This document shows, in pieces, positions 1 through 13,300 of a stretch of DNA of 64,000 bases. The DNA is taken from positions 33,469,930-33,533,929 of the forward strand of contig NC_035443.2 of assembly GCF_002127325.2 (NCBI RefSeq). The letters run 5' to 3'. Source of the stretch: Helianthus annuus (taxonomy: Eukaryota; Streptophyta; Magnoliopsida; Asterales; Asteraceae). The first letter of the stretch is position 1. Each line of letters starts with the position of its first letter. Both the position numbers and the translations under genes were made by a program. The notes beneath the pieces are model-generated. The model had not been told where the DNA came from. It did no database searches and saw nothing but the letters and a program-made list of their open reading frames with translations.

Positions 1-1239
1 ATCCTAAATGCCCTTCCACGAGCATCATTTCCAATGTTGTTGTTACGGTTGCGAGGACTCCCATTACTATCATCATTCCCCTGGTTGTTGACCTTGATGT
101 TGTCGCGACTGTTGTTTCTGACGTCGTTGCTTGAAATGGTGCGCTACGATCCTTTACTGACAAGTCCATCTTGTCGCGTTTCCGTGCCGCGTCCCAAGGT
201 GTACTTATTGAGCTGGCCGTTACGCATTTCCGCACCATTGTCGATTGTCATCGCTTATGGCCCGACTGATTCGTAAGAGCTGGCTCCTATGAGCCGCTGG
301 CTAGGGTTAAGGGTTCGATTGGAGTCAATTCGCTGATGCTCGTTGTCGGTGACTAGGGTCGTTCAAATGCTGAAGCCAGTAAGGTACTACGTCTACCCTC
401 TTGACTGAGTACTACACGGTATGTTGAGATAGTGTTGCAGAAGTGATCGCACTTCGGGATTTAAGACGTCAACACGTTAAGTTCCAGTAAGCGAAGAAAG
501 GTGAGAAGGATATAGACCAATCATTGTCGTTTCAACACCCATCCCGGGGATGCTCGTACAAGCACCTAATGTTCTACACATTTCGCTAGGCGTTCATATG
601 GGTGTTCAGGTAATACTCGATAGCATCGAGGTTCGAAAGGGGTGCAGTGAGAAGTGAAAAGATCGTGTTCGAGTAGGAGACAATCACTGCTACGGCTCCT
701 ATGGACTGTTGTGTTTTCTCACATACAGATAACGAAACGGAACCCCTTTTTCACTTGTTAAGCCTCACTGGGACTTACATCCACCCCACTATATTATTAT
801 GTGTGCACCCACAATAATATTGTGATTTGCATGTTCATCTCAGCTCCTCTTAACTCATGTCAAATGGTTCCCCACACTCGAGTAGATTTCAAAGAGTATT
901 AAGTAGTGTAAGTCACGGAGGTTTAGGGAATTACCACCCTATCAATCACATGATACGAGAAAGTGTTCATGAATTCATATTGGCGTGCTAACGTGCAATC
1001 ACATGCAATATCGTATGTGGGCGTTCACTAGTTAGGCATACTAGTACGTATAGCGAAACAGGAAACATAAAGTAAGCAAACAAGTAAACACTGGTCCGAG
1101 CTATGAGGTCAAAAGTGTTGAGCCTTGTACTTGGAGTGTAGTGTCGTCACGAGTCACGGGTTATAGTCTGGTTTTCTCCAAAAAGATTTACCCCTTTTTA
1201 AAACCAAGTTCACTATAACCAATGGCTCTGATACCAATC
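1..1239 (-). mobile_element. Internal leader of a truncated LTR retrotransposon
   Basis: The region lies on the internal side of a minus-strand primer-binding site and LTR, so it is the 5' untranslated leader of an LTR retrotransposon that continues beyond the left edge. No long minus-strand reading frame is visible, so gag would lie outside the window. An 80-codon plus-strand ORF near 34-276 has no recognisable product and runs antisense to the element. The tRNA-iMet-type primer site fits Ty3/gypsy or Ty1/copia; no protein domain is available to decide. Confidence 0.7.
1223..1238 (-). other. Primer-binding site (initiator Met tRNA type)
   Basis: On the minus strand this reads ATTGGTATCAGAGCCA, the classic plant retrotransposon site complementary to the 3' end of initiator methionine tRNA. 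It abuts the LTR edge at 1240 with a one-base spacer, which fixes the orientation of the element as minus strand. Confidence 0.9.
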
Positions 1240-2797
1240 TGTCACACCCCCAAAATCCACCTGCGGATAACACCCGCTTCGAGGGCGTGACTGACCAGGA
1301 TCCAGCCACCAATTATACTGAGCATTTAATTAATAGTAGAAATATTTAAAATCCGAAGTAATTAACAACATTAGAGTTTAGATTCGGTAATTAGTTTAAC
1401 AAAACAGCGGAAGCATAAACCAAAATAGTTTTAAAGACAGTTCATTGATCAAAACAGTTATCCCAACACACGGGTTTGACGAACACTACACTTCCCCAAG
1501 TAGCAGCTCCTGAATCATTGGTTACCTGCAAAGCATGCAGTAAGGAGTCAACAATAATGCTGAGTGAGTTCACTAGTTGTCCAGTTTTAATTACCAAAAA
1601 CTTTGTTTCACCGGTTAATTTATCCGTTTATACATGCCCTGGGGAGCTACCCCAAAAGTTAGCGACTAAACTGTTTTTCCAATACCGAACACTAGGTAAC
1701 CGTTGCGTATCCGCAGGATGCCCCGATGTCAATGTTCTATCATCATTGACGGATTTCTGAGTACATTAGTTCACGACCGTCCCAAACCAGGGCACGGTGT
1801 GAGGCTGGTAAACACCTAAATAGCGCTATCAACTAATAACCCGCTCGCCTAACCCGGCGACTAATCGGTATTTGTAGTAGGGACTTGAGTGATAGAGTTT
1901 CGTTTAGTGCCGTTAGTTGCAATCCGTATAAACAGTAATTAACCAAAAGGTTTCCCAATACCCGGGAAGGAAAAGTAAGTTGTGTTCCCAATAACCAGGG
2001 AAAGTATGTAAATGGTATCCCCTTTTACCAGGGGATAGGATTGTCCAAAAGGTTTCCCAATACCAGGGAAGGAAAAGTAAGTTTTGTTCCCAATAACCAG
2101 GGAAAGTATGTAAATGGTATCCCCTTTTACCAGGGGATAGGGTTGTTAGTCTCGTGTCCCAAACCACCGGGACGCATGCTTTTAAGTTGTGAACTCACCT
2201 TGGGTTGCTCGGTAGGTTTAGGTTACTTGTCAATCACGTTGGTCACCACGTCCGGTTGTGAAGAAGGAGGATGAGCCGAAAGAAAGGAAGAAAATGAGAG
2301 AAGATGAAGTGTCCGAGTGATCCGAGCTTTCTTGACCGAGATCCCTTGCTTGAATCCGAAAGTTGGAGAAGGTTGGGATGTTGTTTTGGGGTGTTCTAGT
2401 TGAGAGAGAAATAGGAGAAGTGTGTTTGTGTGTTGTGTATGAAAATGAGGGAAAGTGGGGAAAGATGGGGTATATATACCAAGGGATGTTTCGGGTTGGG
2501 CTTGGGGTTTCGGCCCAAACCGGTTACGGCCCAAAGGCCCACTCGCAACCGCCCGGTTGCGAGTCATGGTCACAAATCACTCGAGACCTCATGGTCTCGA
2601 GTCGGGTTCCTTGTTCTCGGGTTGGGTTCTCGGCTCACATATAACACATACATATATACATACCAATGCACACATAACAAAGCACATATCACATAAGGAT
2701 TCACGTTATCATTAAGTTTAGTCAGTCACTAGTCACATAATGTACAAACAAGTTACATCACGACACAACGAAAAGTTCTAGATTTCGGGTTGTCACA
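1240..2797 (-). repeat. 5' LTR of a minus-strand retrotransposon
   Basis: A 1.56-kb LTR bounded by TG and CA (plus strand TGTCACACCCCC at the left, GGGTTGTCACA at the right). The left edge abuts the primer-binding site. The terminal sequences and several internal blocks (for example the stretch ending in ATCAACTAATAAC) are shared with the solo LTR at 23551-33903, so both belong to related families. The partner LTR is off the window, so the target-site duplication cannot be checked. Confidence 0.85.
1943..2146. repeat. Two tandem 102-bp units inside the LTR
   Basis: Units 1943-2044 and 2045-2146 are almost identical (only a few differences seen). Each holds short inverted pairs such as CCCCTTTTACCAGGGG, so the block can form several small hairpins. 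It sits in the middle of the LTR and may be a U3 enhancer-type duplication; that role is inference. Confidence 0.85.
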
Positions 2798-3429
2798 GTT
2801 TAAGCTCAATAGAAGAAAAAGTTTGGTCACTTGAAACACTTTTTTTTAGAAACCACATAAATCCAAATGTAAACAATGGTCCAAGATGTTCTTTAGTCAT
2901 ATGCATGTATTGTAGCTCGTTCATCATAGATAATTGGTGTAGAAAACTCTTTTATGTTTTCATAAACAACTTTATTAGGGTAAACAAGGTGTCTCGCGGG
3001 AAGGCGGTCGGTGATCGTTCACCGTATGGTAACACCGTTGTCAACTCCGCAATTGATGCAGTAAACGTCGAAGATCAGGGAGGAGTCACCGAGTGCTATC
3101 TTTGTTGTTTTGGACAGTTGGGATGATTCAAACGACGATAACTCAACGAGTGGAGCACCCCTTACGTTTGAGTGCAAAGTGGGAGTGTAGAGGGAAGTTG
3201 ACATAGCAGAGTATGATTGGCTGGGTAGAGAGGGGACTGCTCCACTCGAGTGGAGCGCCCCTTACACCCTTAAGATTTAATACATAATTTTCGATTATAT
3301 CTCTTTTTGCTTAAATATATTAGTATGAATAAAAAGCTTTTGTATGACACTGGAATGAGTTCAATCGTAGTTCGTTTTAGTCGGTTTCCTTCAACTCCCC
3401 ACTTTTTTAACGTTCCCCATTGAACCTAA

Positions 3430-3502
<73 letters not shown>
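2798..3502. repeat. Tandem duplication copy A, left part
   Basis: This 705-bp block is nearly identical to 15704-16388. The right part of the same copy continues at 14742, after the MULE. The block ends in an (AC)n(AT)n microsatellite (3429-3502), which is where the MULE inserted. No supported gene. Confidence 0.9.
3429..3502. repeat. (AC)n(AT)n microsatellite, MULE landing site
   Basis: A run of CA dinucleotides passes into a run of TA dinucleotides that stops abruptly at the GGG of the MULE. The second duplication copy has the same tract uninterrupted at about 16338-16388. Confidence 0.95.
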
Positions 3503-3507
<5 letters not shown>

Positions 3508-3560
3508 AGGTTCATGCGAGAACCACCCTTATTGCGAGAACCGCGAGAACCAGTGTGAAC
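3503..3560 (+). repeat. Left terminal inverted repeat of the MULE
   Basis: The 58-bp end starts GGGTAAGGTTCATGCGAG and contains three copies of GCGAGAACC, which may be repeated transposase-binding sites (inference). It pairs imperfectly with the reverse complement of 14692-14741. The same end version is found, inverted, at the right end of the element at 59137-60325. Confidence 0.85.
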
Positions 3561-4450
3561 GGGTGGCATTATTGTAATTACATGGAAAACTTAAAAACAC
3601 CCGCTTCCTTCGTTAAGTTACAGATATCAACGGACGTCAAATAGAAAATAAAATACACACCAAATAACATCTCACGTCCGATAAAGTCACAGCGATTCAT
3701 ACGAACAATCCACTCTAATCCATTCTTCGAAGGCGATTTATACGAAAAAATATTATTCAGAGAGATTTATACGAAAAATCGATCCTGTACGCTCAACAAT
3801 ATCACAAATCTGTCATACAAATCGCCGTATCGTCATACATCCGAGGAATTAGGGCTAATTTGAAAGAATTCGTCGATTTTTGATGCACAATTAGGGATAA
3901 TATTCACAACTAGGGCTAATCGGATTAGCGATTCATCACAATTCATCAATCGTCGGAAATCAAGCGCCAATCCACTATTTTGTAAGCGTATTCGATTAAG
4001 TTAATACGACTGTTATTATTAGACTCATATTGTAAGTGTAATCGATTATGCTAACACGACCGCACTAGTTTGCAAGTGTATTCGATCATGTTAATATGCC
4101 TGTTATCATTAGATTCATACCTGTATTATTAAGAACTGTGTTTCATATAATGGATGTTATACAAATGATGATGATATACAAGTGAGTTTGATATGTTCAA
4201 CTTATTAGATTCATGCCTGTATTAGTTTTATATAACCGATGTTATACACATGATGATGTTATACAAAATGCGTTTGATATGCTCGGCAACACGAAGTTCG
4301 AATTGATACATTTATAATCTAAGTTTGTTTCTAAGTTAATGCACATGTGCATAATTATCAACACATATGTAGTTTGTTTGATTTATTTAACATAATATTA
4401 AAGTAAGTTTGTGTAATGAACATTTGTGCAATTGTGCATTACTCGTCGCC

Positions 4451-4612
4451 AGTGTACACAGAACCGTGTATCAAGGTGTTTCACATACACGTGCACATGT
4501 GCATAGTGTACACAGAACCGTATATCAAGGTGTTTCACATATACGTGCACATGTGCATAGTGTACACAGAACCGTATATCAAGGTGCTTCACATACACGT
4601 GCACATGTGCAT
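4451..4612. repeat. Three tandem 54-bp units in the MULE left flank
   Basis: Units 4451-4504, 4505-4558 and 4559-4612 are near-identical and each ends in ACGTGCACATGTGCAT, so every unit delivers one palindrome copy. Short ORFs of 68-77 codons on both strands here are products of the repeat, not genes. The block lies in the 1.5-kb region between the left end and the Ulp1 start codon. Confidence 0.9.
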
Positions 4613-5067
4613 ATTTGTTTTTTTTATTTCGGCATTATGTAATTAAAAACGACACTATCATAATTAATAATAGAACATGATCATAAAGTAACATTGTGAG
4701 AAATACAGATACGTAGTGTTAAATATAGAAGTATCAAGTACATATGTATATATATATGCACATGTGCATATGTTGATATGCATGTGTGTACATGTTATTA
4801 TGCACATGTGCATATATTAATATGCGATTGTACATATGTTAAAAAACGCATATGTGCATATTTTGTATGTTGACGATTATAACGACTATACATGTGTACA
4901 TATTTTTTATATGTGCATATGTTGATATGCACATGTGCATATTTTGTATGCTTATGATTATAATGACACATATGTGCATATGTTGTTGCATTGATGAATG
5001 AATCATAAATTAGTTGATGAATGTATCATAAATTAATGTTGATACACACGTTACTTGTAGATAATCA

Positions 5068-8000
5068 ATGGAGAAAACGCAAAAGAAAGTAACATTTTTA
5101 CTGAGGTCAAGAGATGAAGGATCAACAAGGATGCCTGACGCGGCTGAAGATGAATACAAGAATGATAAGCCAAAAGGTTATAGTTTGTTAGTTATATAGT
5201 TTTTTTTTTTATTGTTATTTTAGAGTATGGGTACATGCACATGTGCATGAATGTTTTTAAAAGTATTTTTTTATTGTTTAACCGTTACAAATTGAACTGT
5301 AGGCATATTGAAAAGGAAGAACAGAACGAAATCTGAGGATGTCAGTACAAGGAAAAGTAAACGAAAACATAACGAAACAACTGAAGACGTCGAAGGAGAT
5401 AAAGGTGTTGAAGGAGTCCATACCAGGAATGAAGGAGCTCGTACTAGGAATACAAGGTCCGTAAAATCAAAAAGCACGCCAGCGGGAAACAACGAGGTGG
5501 ATATGGAAGATGTTGATGGTATGTGTTATTAAAATAATTAACTATAATTTAAAATGCATATGCAATTATTTAAAATGCATATGTGATTTATTGATGTAAT
5601 TTTAAAATGCATATGTGCTTTTTAAAATGCATTTGTGATTCTTTGAAATGCATTTGTGATTTATTGGTGCACAAATGTGGGTTTTATAATTATTTTGTTT
5701 TTAATTGTCTGCACATGTGCATCGTAATGATTTATTAAAAAGAAAATGTAATGCATTATAAAACAGAAACTAACAGAAAACTACAATGCATTATTAAACA
5801 GAAACGAAGAACAGAGCAGTTATAACAACGAATAAGACAGTAGACAGAACGGAAAAAAAAGCCAGTGATTCAAAGATCTTTTCGGGCAGTCAAATGGCGT
5901 TCCATACGTACACGTTTATCACCGCATCAACTTCTGAGGGGGGTAAATGCAATGTCAAACAAACAGAAGCAGACAGTACAAAACATGGGGTTCGGGAGTA
6001 TATTAAAGATCAAAACAGACAGCATACCAGGAAGACTGGCACATTTTGTAGTAGATAATTTTAACCAAAGAGACATGGTGATTAAGCTGAGTGTAGGTAA
6101 TATAGAGGTCAACGAAAATGTAGTAAGCGGGTTGTTAGGATTAAGAAACGGTGGGGTTGTGCTGAATTATCAAAGAAAAGAGAGCAAAAAAGGGAGAATT
6201 AAGGACAAAACAAAGAAAAGTGAAAAGAATGAGGAAACCAAAAAGCACGACGATGAAGAACAAGTGAACATAGTTAAAGGGACAAAGTAAGGGAAAAAAA
6301 AGAAAGGGAAAACACGCAAAAAGAAAGAGGTAAAAGGTGAAGAGGATTTAAAAGGCAAAGCAATCGATATAAACGAAGAAGAAGGAGACGACAAAGATGA
6401 AAGTCGTGGGACATATGCCATGTGGACCCATTTGTACGAAGGGTGTCCAATGACACCAAGTAGGATAGTTGAAAGAATAGTATGTAATCAAGATGACGAC
6501 GGGGTATTTTTCAAATACGATTTTTTAGCGTTGTTTATGAACACGATGGTAGAGACAAAGAAAGATGGGACGTGTAGAACCGATTTTCTCGAGTGTTTAA
6601 ACGAAAACATCGCCTTGGAAAACGTGAATTGGTGCAAATTTATATGCGACACAATCAAGAACAACAAGGACGGTTGGCAGCGAGACAGCAAGTCCATATA
6701 TTTCAATGGCGCGCTCACCATTATGGTGGTAAGTTAACTGTCATGTTTGTAAATTGTATAACGTATTATTATTATTTTGTTTATATAATTTTGTAATGTA
6801 TGGTGATAATGCACATGTGCAGTTGATATACGTGGACCAAACCTTATGCGGACATATAAATTCAGTTCGCACAACAAGTCCGTTGTCGTTTTGGACAAAG
6901 GACATGTTGAGTATTAGGGAAAAATACGATATAAAAAATGGGGGGTTTGGGAAAGGATTGTTACGAGAAGGATATATGGAGGATATACTTTCAGGCAGTG
7001 TTTCATTAAAAGGGGACGGATCAGGGGCACATGTGACAGATGTTAAAGGGGTTGGTGTCGATGTCCATGTCAAAGACGTAGATAGGGGAGTAGATGATGA
7101 GGGTTCTGTCAAGTCGGATGATAACGGCAAAATTCAACCAGAGTCATTTGAGGTATGTATAATAGTTATGATAATTTGAGAATGCACATGTGCATAATTG
7201 GTTATAACGAATAATGATATTTATGAAAAAAATGCACATATGCATTAGTATAATAAAAAAAAGGTGGATACAAATATTACGTAATAAATAATAGTTAAAA
7301 TAAAGTTGATGCACATAAGAAAAAATGCACATGTGCACAATGGTTTGGTGGTGTCATTAAAGTTAGTAATTGCACTAGTTTTATATAATGCACGTGTGCA
7401 TAATGAATATAAATAATTCGTAACATGTAACGAATATAACAAATAACAATTAGATTGTACATATTAGTTTTATTACATTTACACGTGCTCGTATTCAGGA
7501 ACATATTGGATTAATCAAACAGTTGATGGACGAGACATTGAGGACGAAAGCATCGTTAGATAAAAAGTTGGATGAAGCATGTTTAAAATATCCAAACAAC
7601 GAGAATGTCATAAAGCTTGTTAGGCAGTATGACAAAGCGTTTAGCGGCGAACATAAGATGTCAAAACTGATAACTGTTACGGGTACAGCTGATAGTAGCA
7701 AAAAAGACAAAGAGTACACCATGACGGGTCATGTGGAAGGAGTGAAAGGATCGATGGAAGGGGCGGGTAAGCTGGCAGAAACGTTGACGGATGCGGACAG
7801 AGATGTCGTTGACGAACAAGGGGAGGGAAAACCGCATGATGAAAAGGAAGTGGATTTTTCGATACCAAGTTTCATGTTGTTATCACAAAGTTCACAAAGC
7901 TCGCCAAGTCTAGAAGCCGAATCAAGTGTGCATGGGAATGCTATTGAAATGAATGAACCGCTGAACGACGATGAGAAACTGATATGGCAATACTTGTTGA

Positions 8001-9486
8001 CGGTTATGGACGATAAACGATGGTAAGTATAATTACGAACGTTGTGGTTTTATTACATGATTTGTATTGACGTTATGACAAATTGAGGTACAAACTTGTG
8101 TTATAGGGGAGAAAGTAATAAAAAAGGCGATAGAAAGAATGATGACGATGACATAGACGTCCAAGATGAGTTGACGGAGGTGAAGTGGACATTCAAGTAA
8201 GTTACATATGCATTACGACTGCTATTACTTGTAATATTAATGTTATCATTGTTAAGATTCATATTATTATTTTTGGTTGATGCACGTGTGCATATACAAT
8301 TATGCATTATGACATATGGACACCATATGTCATATTAGTTATATTATTATAAAATATTGATCAGAATGCATGTTATATGTTTGATGCACATGTGCATAAA
8401 AAAAAAAACTAATGAAACGTATGTGACGTATGCAGCAACTATATATTTGAAACTCAACATGGATTGTCGACCAGAGCGTTTTGGATAAACACACTTGAAG
8501 AAGGAAAGTGGGTCTCTCAGAACGTAATAGATTGCTGGGCTGCACTGTTGAACTATACGGAGAAGAAAGAAAAACCGTCAGGGAAAAGGAGGTTATGGTG
8601 CTATACCACAACAATCGTAAGTGTGTCATAAATTATGATTAAAAACAATTGTGAATACGTTAAATATTTTTTTTGTGCATGACGTGTATTGATGTAATAT
8701 GTGCAGCCAGAGTTTATGCTAAAGGCGAAACAAACAGAAAAAAGGGCGTATGCAACAATAACATCACACCTGAAAGAGGTAGTTGAGTGTGACAACGAGC
8801 TGCTGAAGTTGAGAGATTTCAACATTATAATTGTACCAATGATTGAAAAAAAAACACTTCTACATAATTTGTTTTGATTTGGAAAATGCAACGGTTGAAG
8901 TGGTTGATAACATGAATGAAAGCTTCGCGTACTACAAGATGACATCAGGGAAAGGAACAAGTTTTAGAAGTTTAGGATCGCCTTCTAAAGTGGTAAGTAT
9001 GTATTTTATATTTAGTGTTATAATTGTGAATAATTATATTGATTTATGACAATATATTTATGCATTGCAGAAAATTACGTTGTTGAGTATTTGAAGCATG
9101 TCGGACACCCAGCGGCATCATGCATGGTGAACGCAAGTGTGACAAGAAAGAGGCTGGGATGGGAAACAACTGACAATTTTATTGACTGCGGTGTGTTCAC
9201 AATGCGACACATGGAAGCGTATAAAGGCAGTGACGTTAGCTTTGAATGTGGTTTTAGTACCAATAAAGCCGTTCAGAAGATGCAGCTGAAAAATTTGAGA
9301 ATGAAAATTGCGACAAAGCTGCTGCTGTCAGACGTAAACGTATACAAAGAAACCGTTATGGAGACGGCAAAGGAGATGATAAATGGAATGAGAGATGAAA
9401 GGGTGTTGAAGTTGTTAAACGAAGAGGCATCGAAACAAGAACAATGTTGGAGGATGCTTAGCAAATGGAAAACGGATCAGAAATAA
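5068..9486 (+). CDS. Ulp1-like SUMO-protease-type gene of the MULE (damaged)
   Basis: Nine-exon model: 5068-5176, 5303-5518, 5866-6728, 6823-7152, 7499-8022, 8107-8196, 8436-8616, 8707-8996 and 9071-9486, about 1,005 codons. Exons 1-2 are basic and charged. Exons 3-4 hold the conserved N-terminal region of plant TE Ulp1 proteins (NMGFGSIL, DFLALFMNTMVE, LIYVDQTLC). Exons 5-6 are an acidic linker. Exons 8-9 hold the C48 peptidase core: His in HFYIICFDL, Asp in EVVDN and the nucleophile Cys in DCGVFTMRHME. C48 enzymes cleave SUMO-like modifiers; the role in TEs is not settled. Two lesions are seen: an in-frame TAA at 6288-6290 in a lysine-rich linker, and a nine-A run at 8846-8854 that shifts frame just before the catalytic His. 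Exon 4 starts directly after a TGCACATGTGCAG acceptor. Borders follow splice consensus and phase only. Confidence 0.75.
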
Positions 9487-10344
9487 GCCGTGTGTGTAGG
9501 TTACAACTTATTTCACATTTCATGTTGGTTGTTGTTTGGTTATACATTTTACGCGATTGGTTGGTTAGACGTGGGTAATTGTTGTGGTGGTGCGGGTTGA
9601 TAACAGTAGGTACTTGGTTAACTTCTTAGTTGACAATTGCTATGTGTACTGGTTGATTTGACATGCATATGTGCATGGCTAGACAGTTTATGTTCTAATA
9701 CTTCACGTTCTATGTTTGGTTTACATCAGTTGTTACTTAGTTGATAGTTAATTAGTTATTAATTGATAATAAATTAGTAGATAGTTGGATTATGTTATGG
9801 TCGATTTGATATGCACGTGTGCAGTGATATGGTTGAATAACCCATATGCACATGTGCATAAAGTGGTATAAATGCATGTTATTAGTTAAACATTTATATG
9901 TTTGTTAAAGTGTGTAATGTTACATCGATTAATAAAATAAATGTTGATTAATAAAATAAATGACCTGTATGCACATGTGCATATAGTAGGTGCGTAAAAG
10001 TGATAAAACACACGGGTCAAAGTTAAATTTTGTATACTTTGTTACATTTGTGTATATTTAACAATTTTTTTTTTAATTTTTATTAGTAAAATGTACAATG
10101 TTAAGCAATATTATATATATATAAACAAGTAGTTAAAAAACGGTATATACAACTTCTAAATACATATGCACATGTGCATATGACAAGTTAAGAATCAATA
10201 TCAACACTAATATCAACACTGTAAGTCAAATGGGTACTAGTAAAAAAAACAAGCAAAAATAGACATTGGTATTCATAATTAGATAAGTCTGGTAACCATA
10301 AGTTGTAATACATAATACGTTAGTTCAAGAATCACGATCTATAA
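9487..10344. other. Convergent 3' intergenic region of the MULE
   Basis: This 858-bp AT-rich spacer separates the stop codons of the two convergent genes. It contains three exact TGCACATGTGCA copies (9847, 9970, 10167) and several variants. No ORF of interest is seen; it presumably holds both polyadenylation regions. Confidence 0.7.
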
Positions 10345-13300
10345 TCAAGAATCACGAGCTATGTTGGATGGTTTGCGACGTCTAGTTGAACGCCTAAGGC
10401 TCTGATCATGTTCAAAAGACTGTTCAGGTGCACGCCTAACATTTGTCCGATCGGGTACTAGATTGGGTACTACGGGGGGGTTTTGCATGGAGACAGGGTG
10501 TTCAGATGCATCGTAGTCAGAAGAATCATAATCATCGATATCATCATTGGTGTCATCGTCGGTGTCGTCGAGATCAACACGAGTACCGTCGGAATCGGAA
10601 TCAGACGAAGACGAGGCGGGTAGTCCAGCGGCAATAGCAGCGGCACGTTTAGCTGCTTGTGCAGCAAGTTTGGCAGCTTTGATTTTCTCGCAGTTTCGAG
10701 AATCGTGGTCAAACACGTACTTGTTGCATTTGTTGCATAAGCGGGCGGCTTTTTGTCGTTTACCAGCCTTCTTCCGTTTATCTTTAATGTTTTGACCACC
10801 GGGACCGATCCGTTGTTTTTTGGTCCCACAACCTTTGTTTCTAATACCTTGCGGAGGATGGACACTTGTGCTTAGATTTGAAGGTATGTTTAAGATGTCA
10901 CTGATGTTTGCAGTTTTTTGAACGGAACGAGGCTGAGGCTCACACGGGAACGATTCAAATACGCGGTTTCTGATGCGTTTGATCTCGGAAGACAATGAAC
11001 GTAGCTGATCAGGATTGCGTCTGAGTCGGTTCGTGCATTGAGTGACTAAATCCATTATTTCGTTGTGGATGACAGCAAACTCACTGTTGTTAGATGAGTA
11101 TATGTTAGATACGCTATGAACAGCTGACGGGAGTGCGTCTCGTTTCCAACGTGAAATGATGTAGTGGGACGGTATCCGTTCAATTTGGTGGTAACGGAAT
11201 ATACAGAATACATGTCGACATAGGTATCCAATACGAGTGAACCCAAGACACGTACAACTTACTGTTTGTTCAGGTACATTGAGCGACACCTGCACATGTG
11301 CAAACATATATGATAAATAGAATAAATACACGAAAGGTAATAGGAGCAAGTGAAAAATTTATAATGTACAATTGAATAAGTTCAATGTATATTAAAACAA
11401 TCGATTCAAATACATTCAAATACACTGACTCAAAAAAATACATTGTTTGATATATGAATAAGTGAATGACATAAGATAAAATTTGATACATGCACATGTG
11501 CATAAAAAAAATTAGTCAAATAGACAGTTATAATGGATGTAACATAAGACAAGTTAATCAAACAGACGGTTATAATAGATATAACATGACAAAATTTGAT
11601 ATATGCACATGTGCATAAAAAAAATAATCAAATAGACATTAGAGAGTTATAAGTCATAATAGATATACTAAGTTATAATATATATACTAATGTTAATATG
11701 TAGCAATGGTATATTGGGGTAAGGACATACCTCGAATTCGTTGACATAAGACATGTTTGATTTACAGTGACGAACAGTGTAATTTTTTATGTCCGTCGTC
11801 CCAGGACGTTCAATCGGCATGCAATGGAACATTCCCATGTATATTTCTTTTCGAACTTCAAGAAACATGGACCATGTATATGTTTCGGACGCGTGTGCCT
11901 CTATGCGAAGACCGGTAGACAAGCGAGGGGTCGACATGTCGCTTTTAAATTCAAGATCTCGTTGTGTGTGCCGTTGAGCATCGATACTGGTTTCAAAACA
12001 CATTAAAAATTGGACCAGTGTGTTAGTTTCTGACGAGTTGACTTTAAAACGCGCATTTGAGCTCTCGCATCTTGACGTAGTCTTCATCAAGCAACACATC
12101 GGTATCTCTCTAAAATAACAAGGGACCCACTCATGACGTATAGCAAACATCTCACAAAGCCACGGATGATTGTCAAGGTGATATTCATCCATTAACACAT
12201 GCCATCGTTCTTCGAATGTTTGTGGCGTGATGAATAGATTCCACACAAGCTTATGTATTGACGAACGAAGAGTGGTATTATCAAGGATGTCGTTTGAAAT
12301 ATGTAGATGAGGAAACATGAATAATAAAAAGTTGGATTATTTAATCACATTATACGGTTTATTTGGAAGCATGTTAATATTAAAAAATATAGTGTTTACC
12401 TTGGACGGAAGTTTTCTCATTATGTGCCACATGCACAAACGATGGATAGAGGTTGTGAAAACAGTTGATACAGCTTGTTTCATTGACGCGTCTTGGTCAG
12501 TGAGAACAAAAATTGGTTGTTTCTTATGTGCAGCCAGAAAGGTGTTTAGTAGCCATGTATACGACTCTATAGTCTCGTCATATAACATGCCGGCGCCAAA
12601 GATAACACATTTTTTGTGATGATCAACTCCGGTGAATGGCACAAAAATCATTTTATATCTGCAAATAAAACATATGATATTAAAAAATTATTAATAAATA
12701 AAACATATGAAAAAGTATGGCATCTTACTTGTTGGTGTCATATGTAGCGTCGAATGCACACACATCACCAAAAGCCTCGTAGTTTCGCAGTGATACGAAA
12801 TCAGCCCAAAAGAAAGATCGCAACTCATTGTCAACTATGACACAATCAAAATAGAAATCATTAAGATTGGTAACTCGAGACCTCATGGTATGTAAGAGGA
12901 TATCAGCATCGCGTTCACCGATGAATGCACGTATGTCTCGAGAGCAATTTTTGAAATCTTCTGTCATGCCACGAACATTTTGAGGTCCACCTTTAAGTGA
13001 TGCTTGAATGTTATGTGCAACAGTTGGGCCGATTTTGTTAAGACTAACTTTGTGGATGAACTGTTGCTCCTCAAATCCAAGTTTTCTGTTTTGTTTTAAC
13101 ATGTTGGCATGATCGCTACTAATCATGCAATGATTGTGCGCGGCAATGAAACCATATATTGTGTATTGTTCGGTAGCACGATCATATCTCACTTTGATAC
13201 GCGCACGACACCCGGAGACTGTGAATCGGCTTCGCCTGCGTTGTTTCTTGGATTTATCGTATATGGTTGGAGCATTTTTGGATGGAGCATTGGGGTCAGT

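Noticed and set aside
34..276. 80-codon plus-strand ORF at the left edge
   Set aside because: It runs antisense to the leader of the minus-strand retrotransposon and shows no recognisable motif.
2223..2573. 116-codon minus ORF and overlapping plus ORFs
   Set aside because: All lie inside the LTR 1240-2797; composition is repeat-like and there is no domain.
4451..4612. Regular 54-bp repeats considered as a CRISPR-like array
   Set aside because: Units are contiguous without variable spacers, and the context is a eukaryotic transposon.
10470..10865. 131-codon ORF in another frame of the transposase 3' end
   Set aside because: A shadow of the Lys/Ala/Asp-rich coding sequence; the SWIM and tail frame is the real one.
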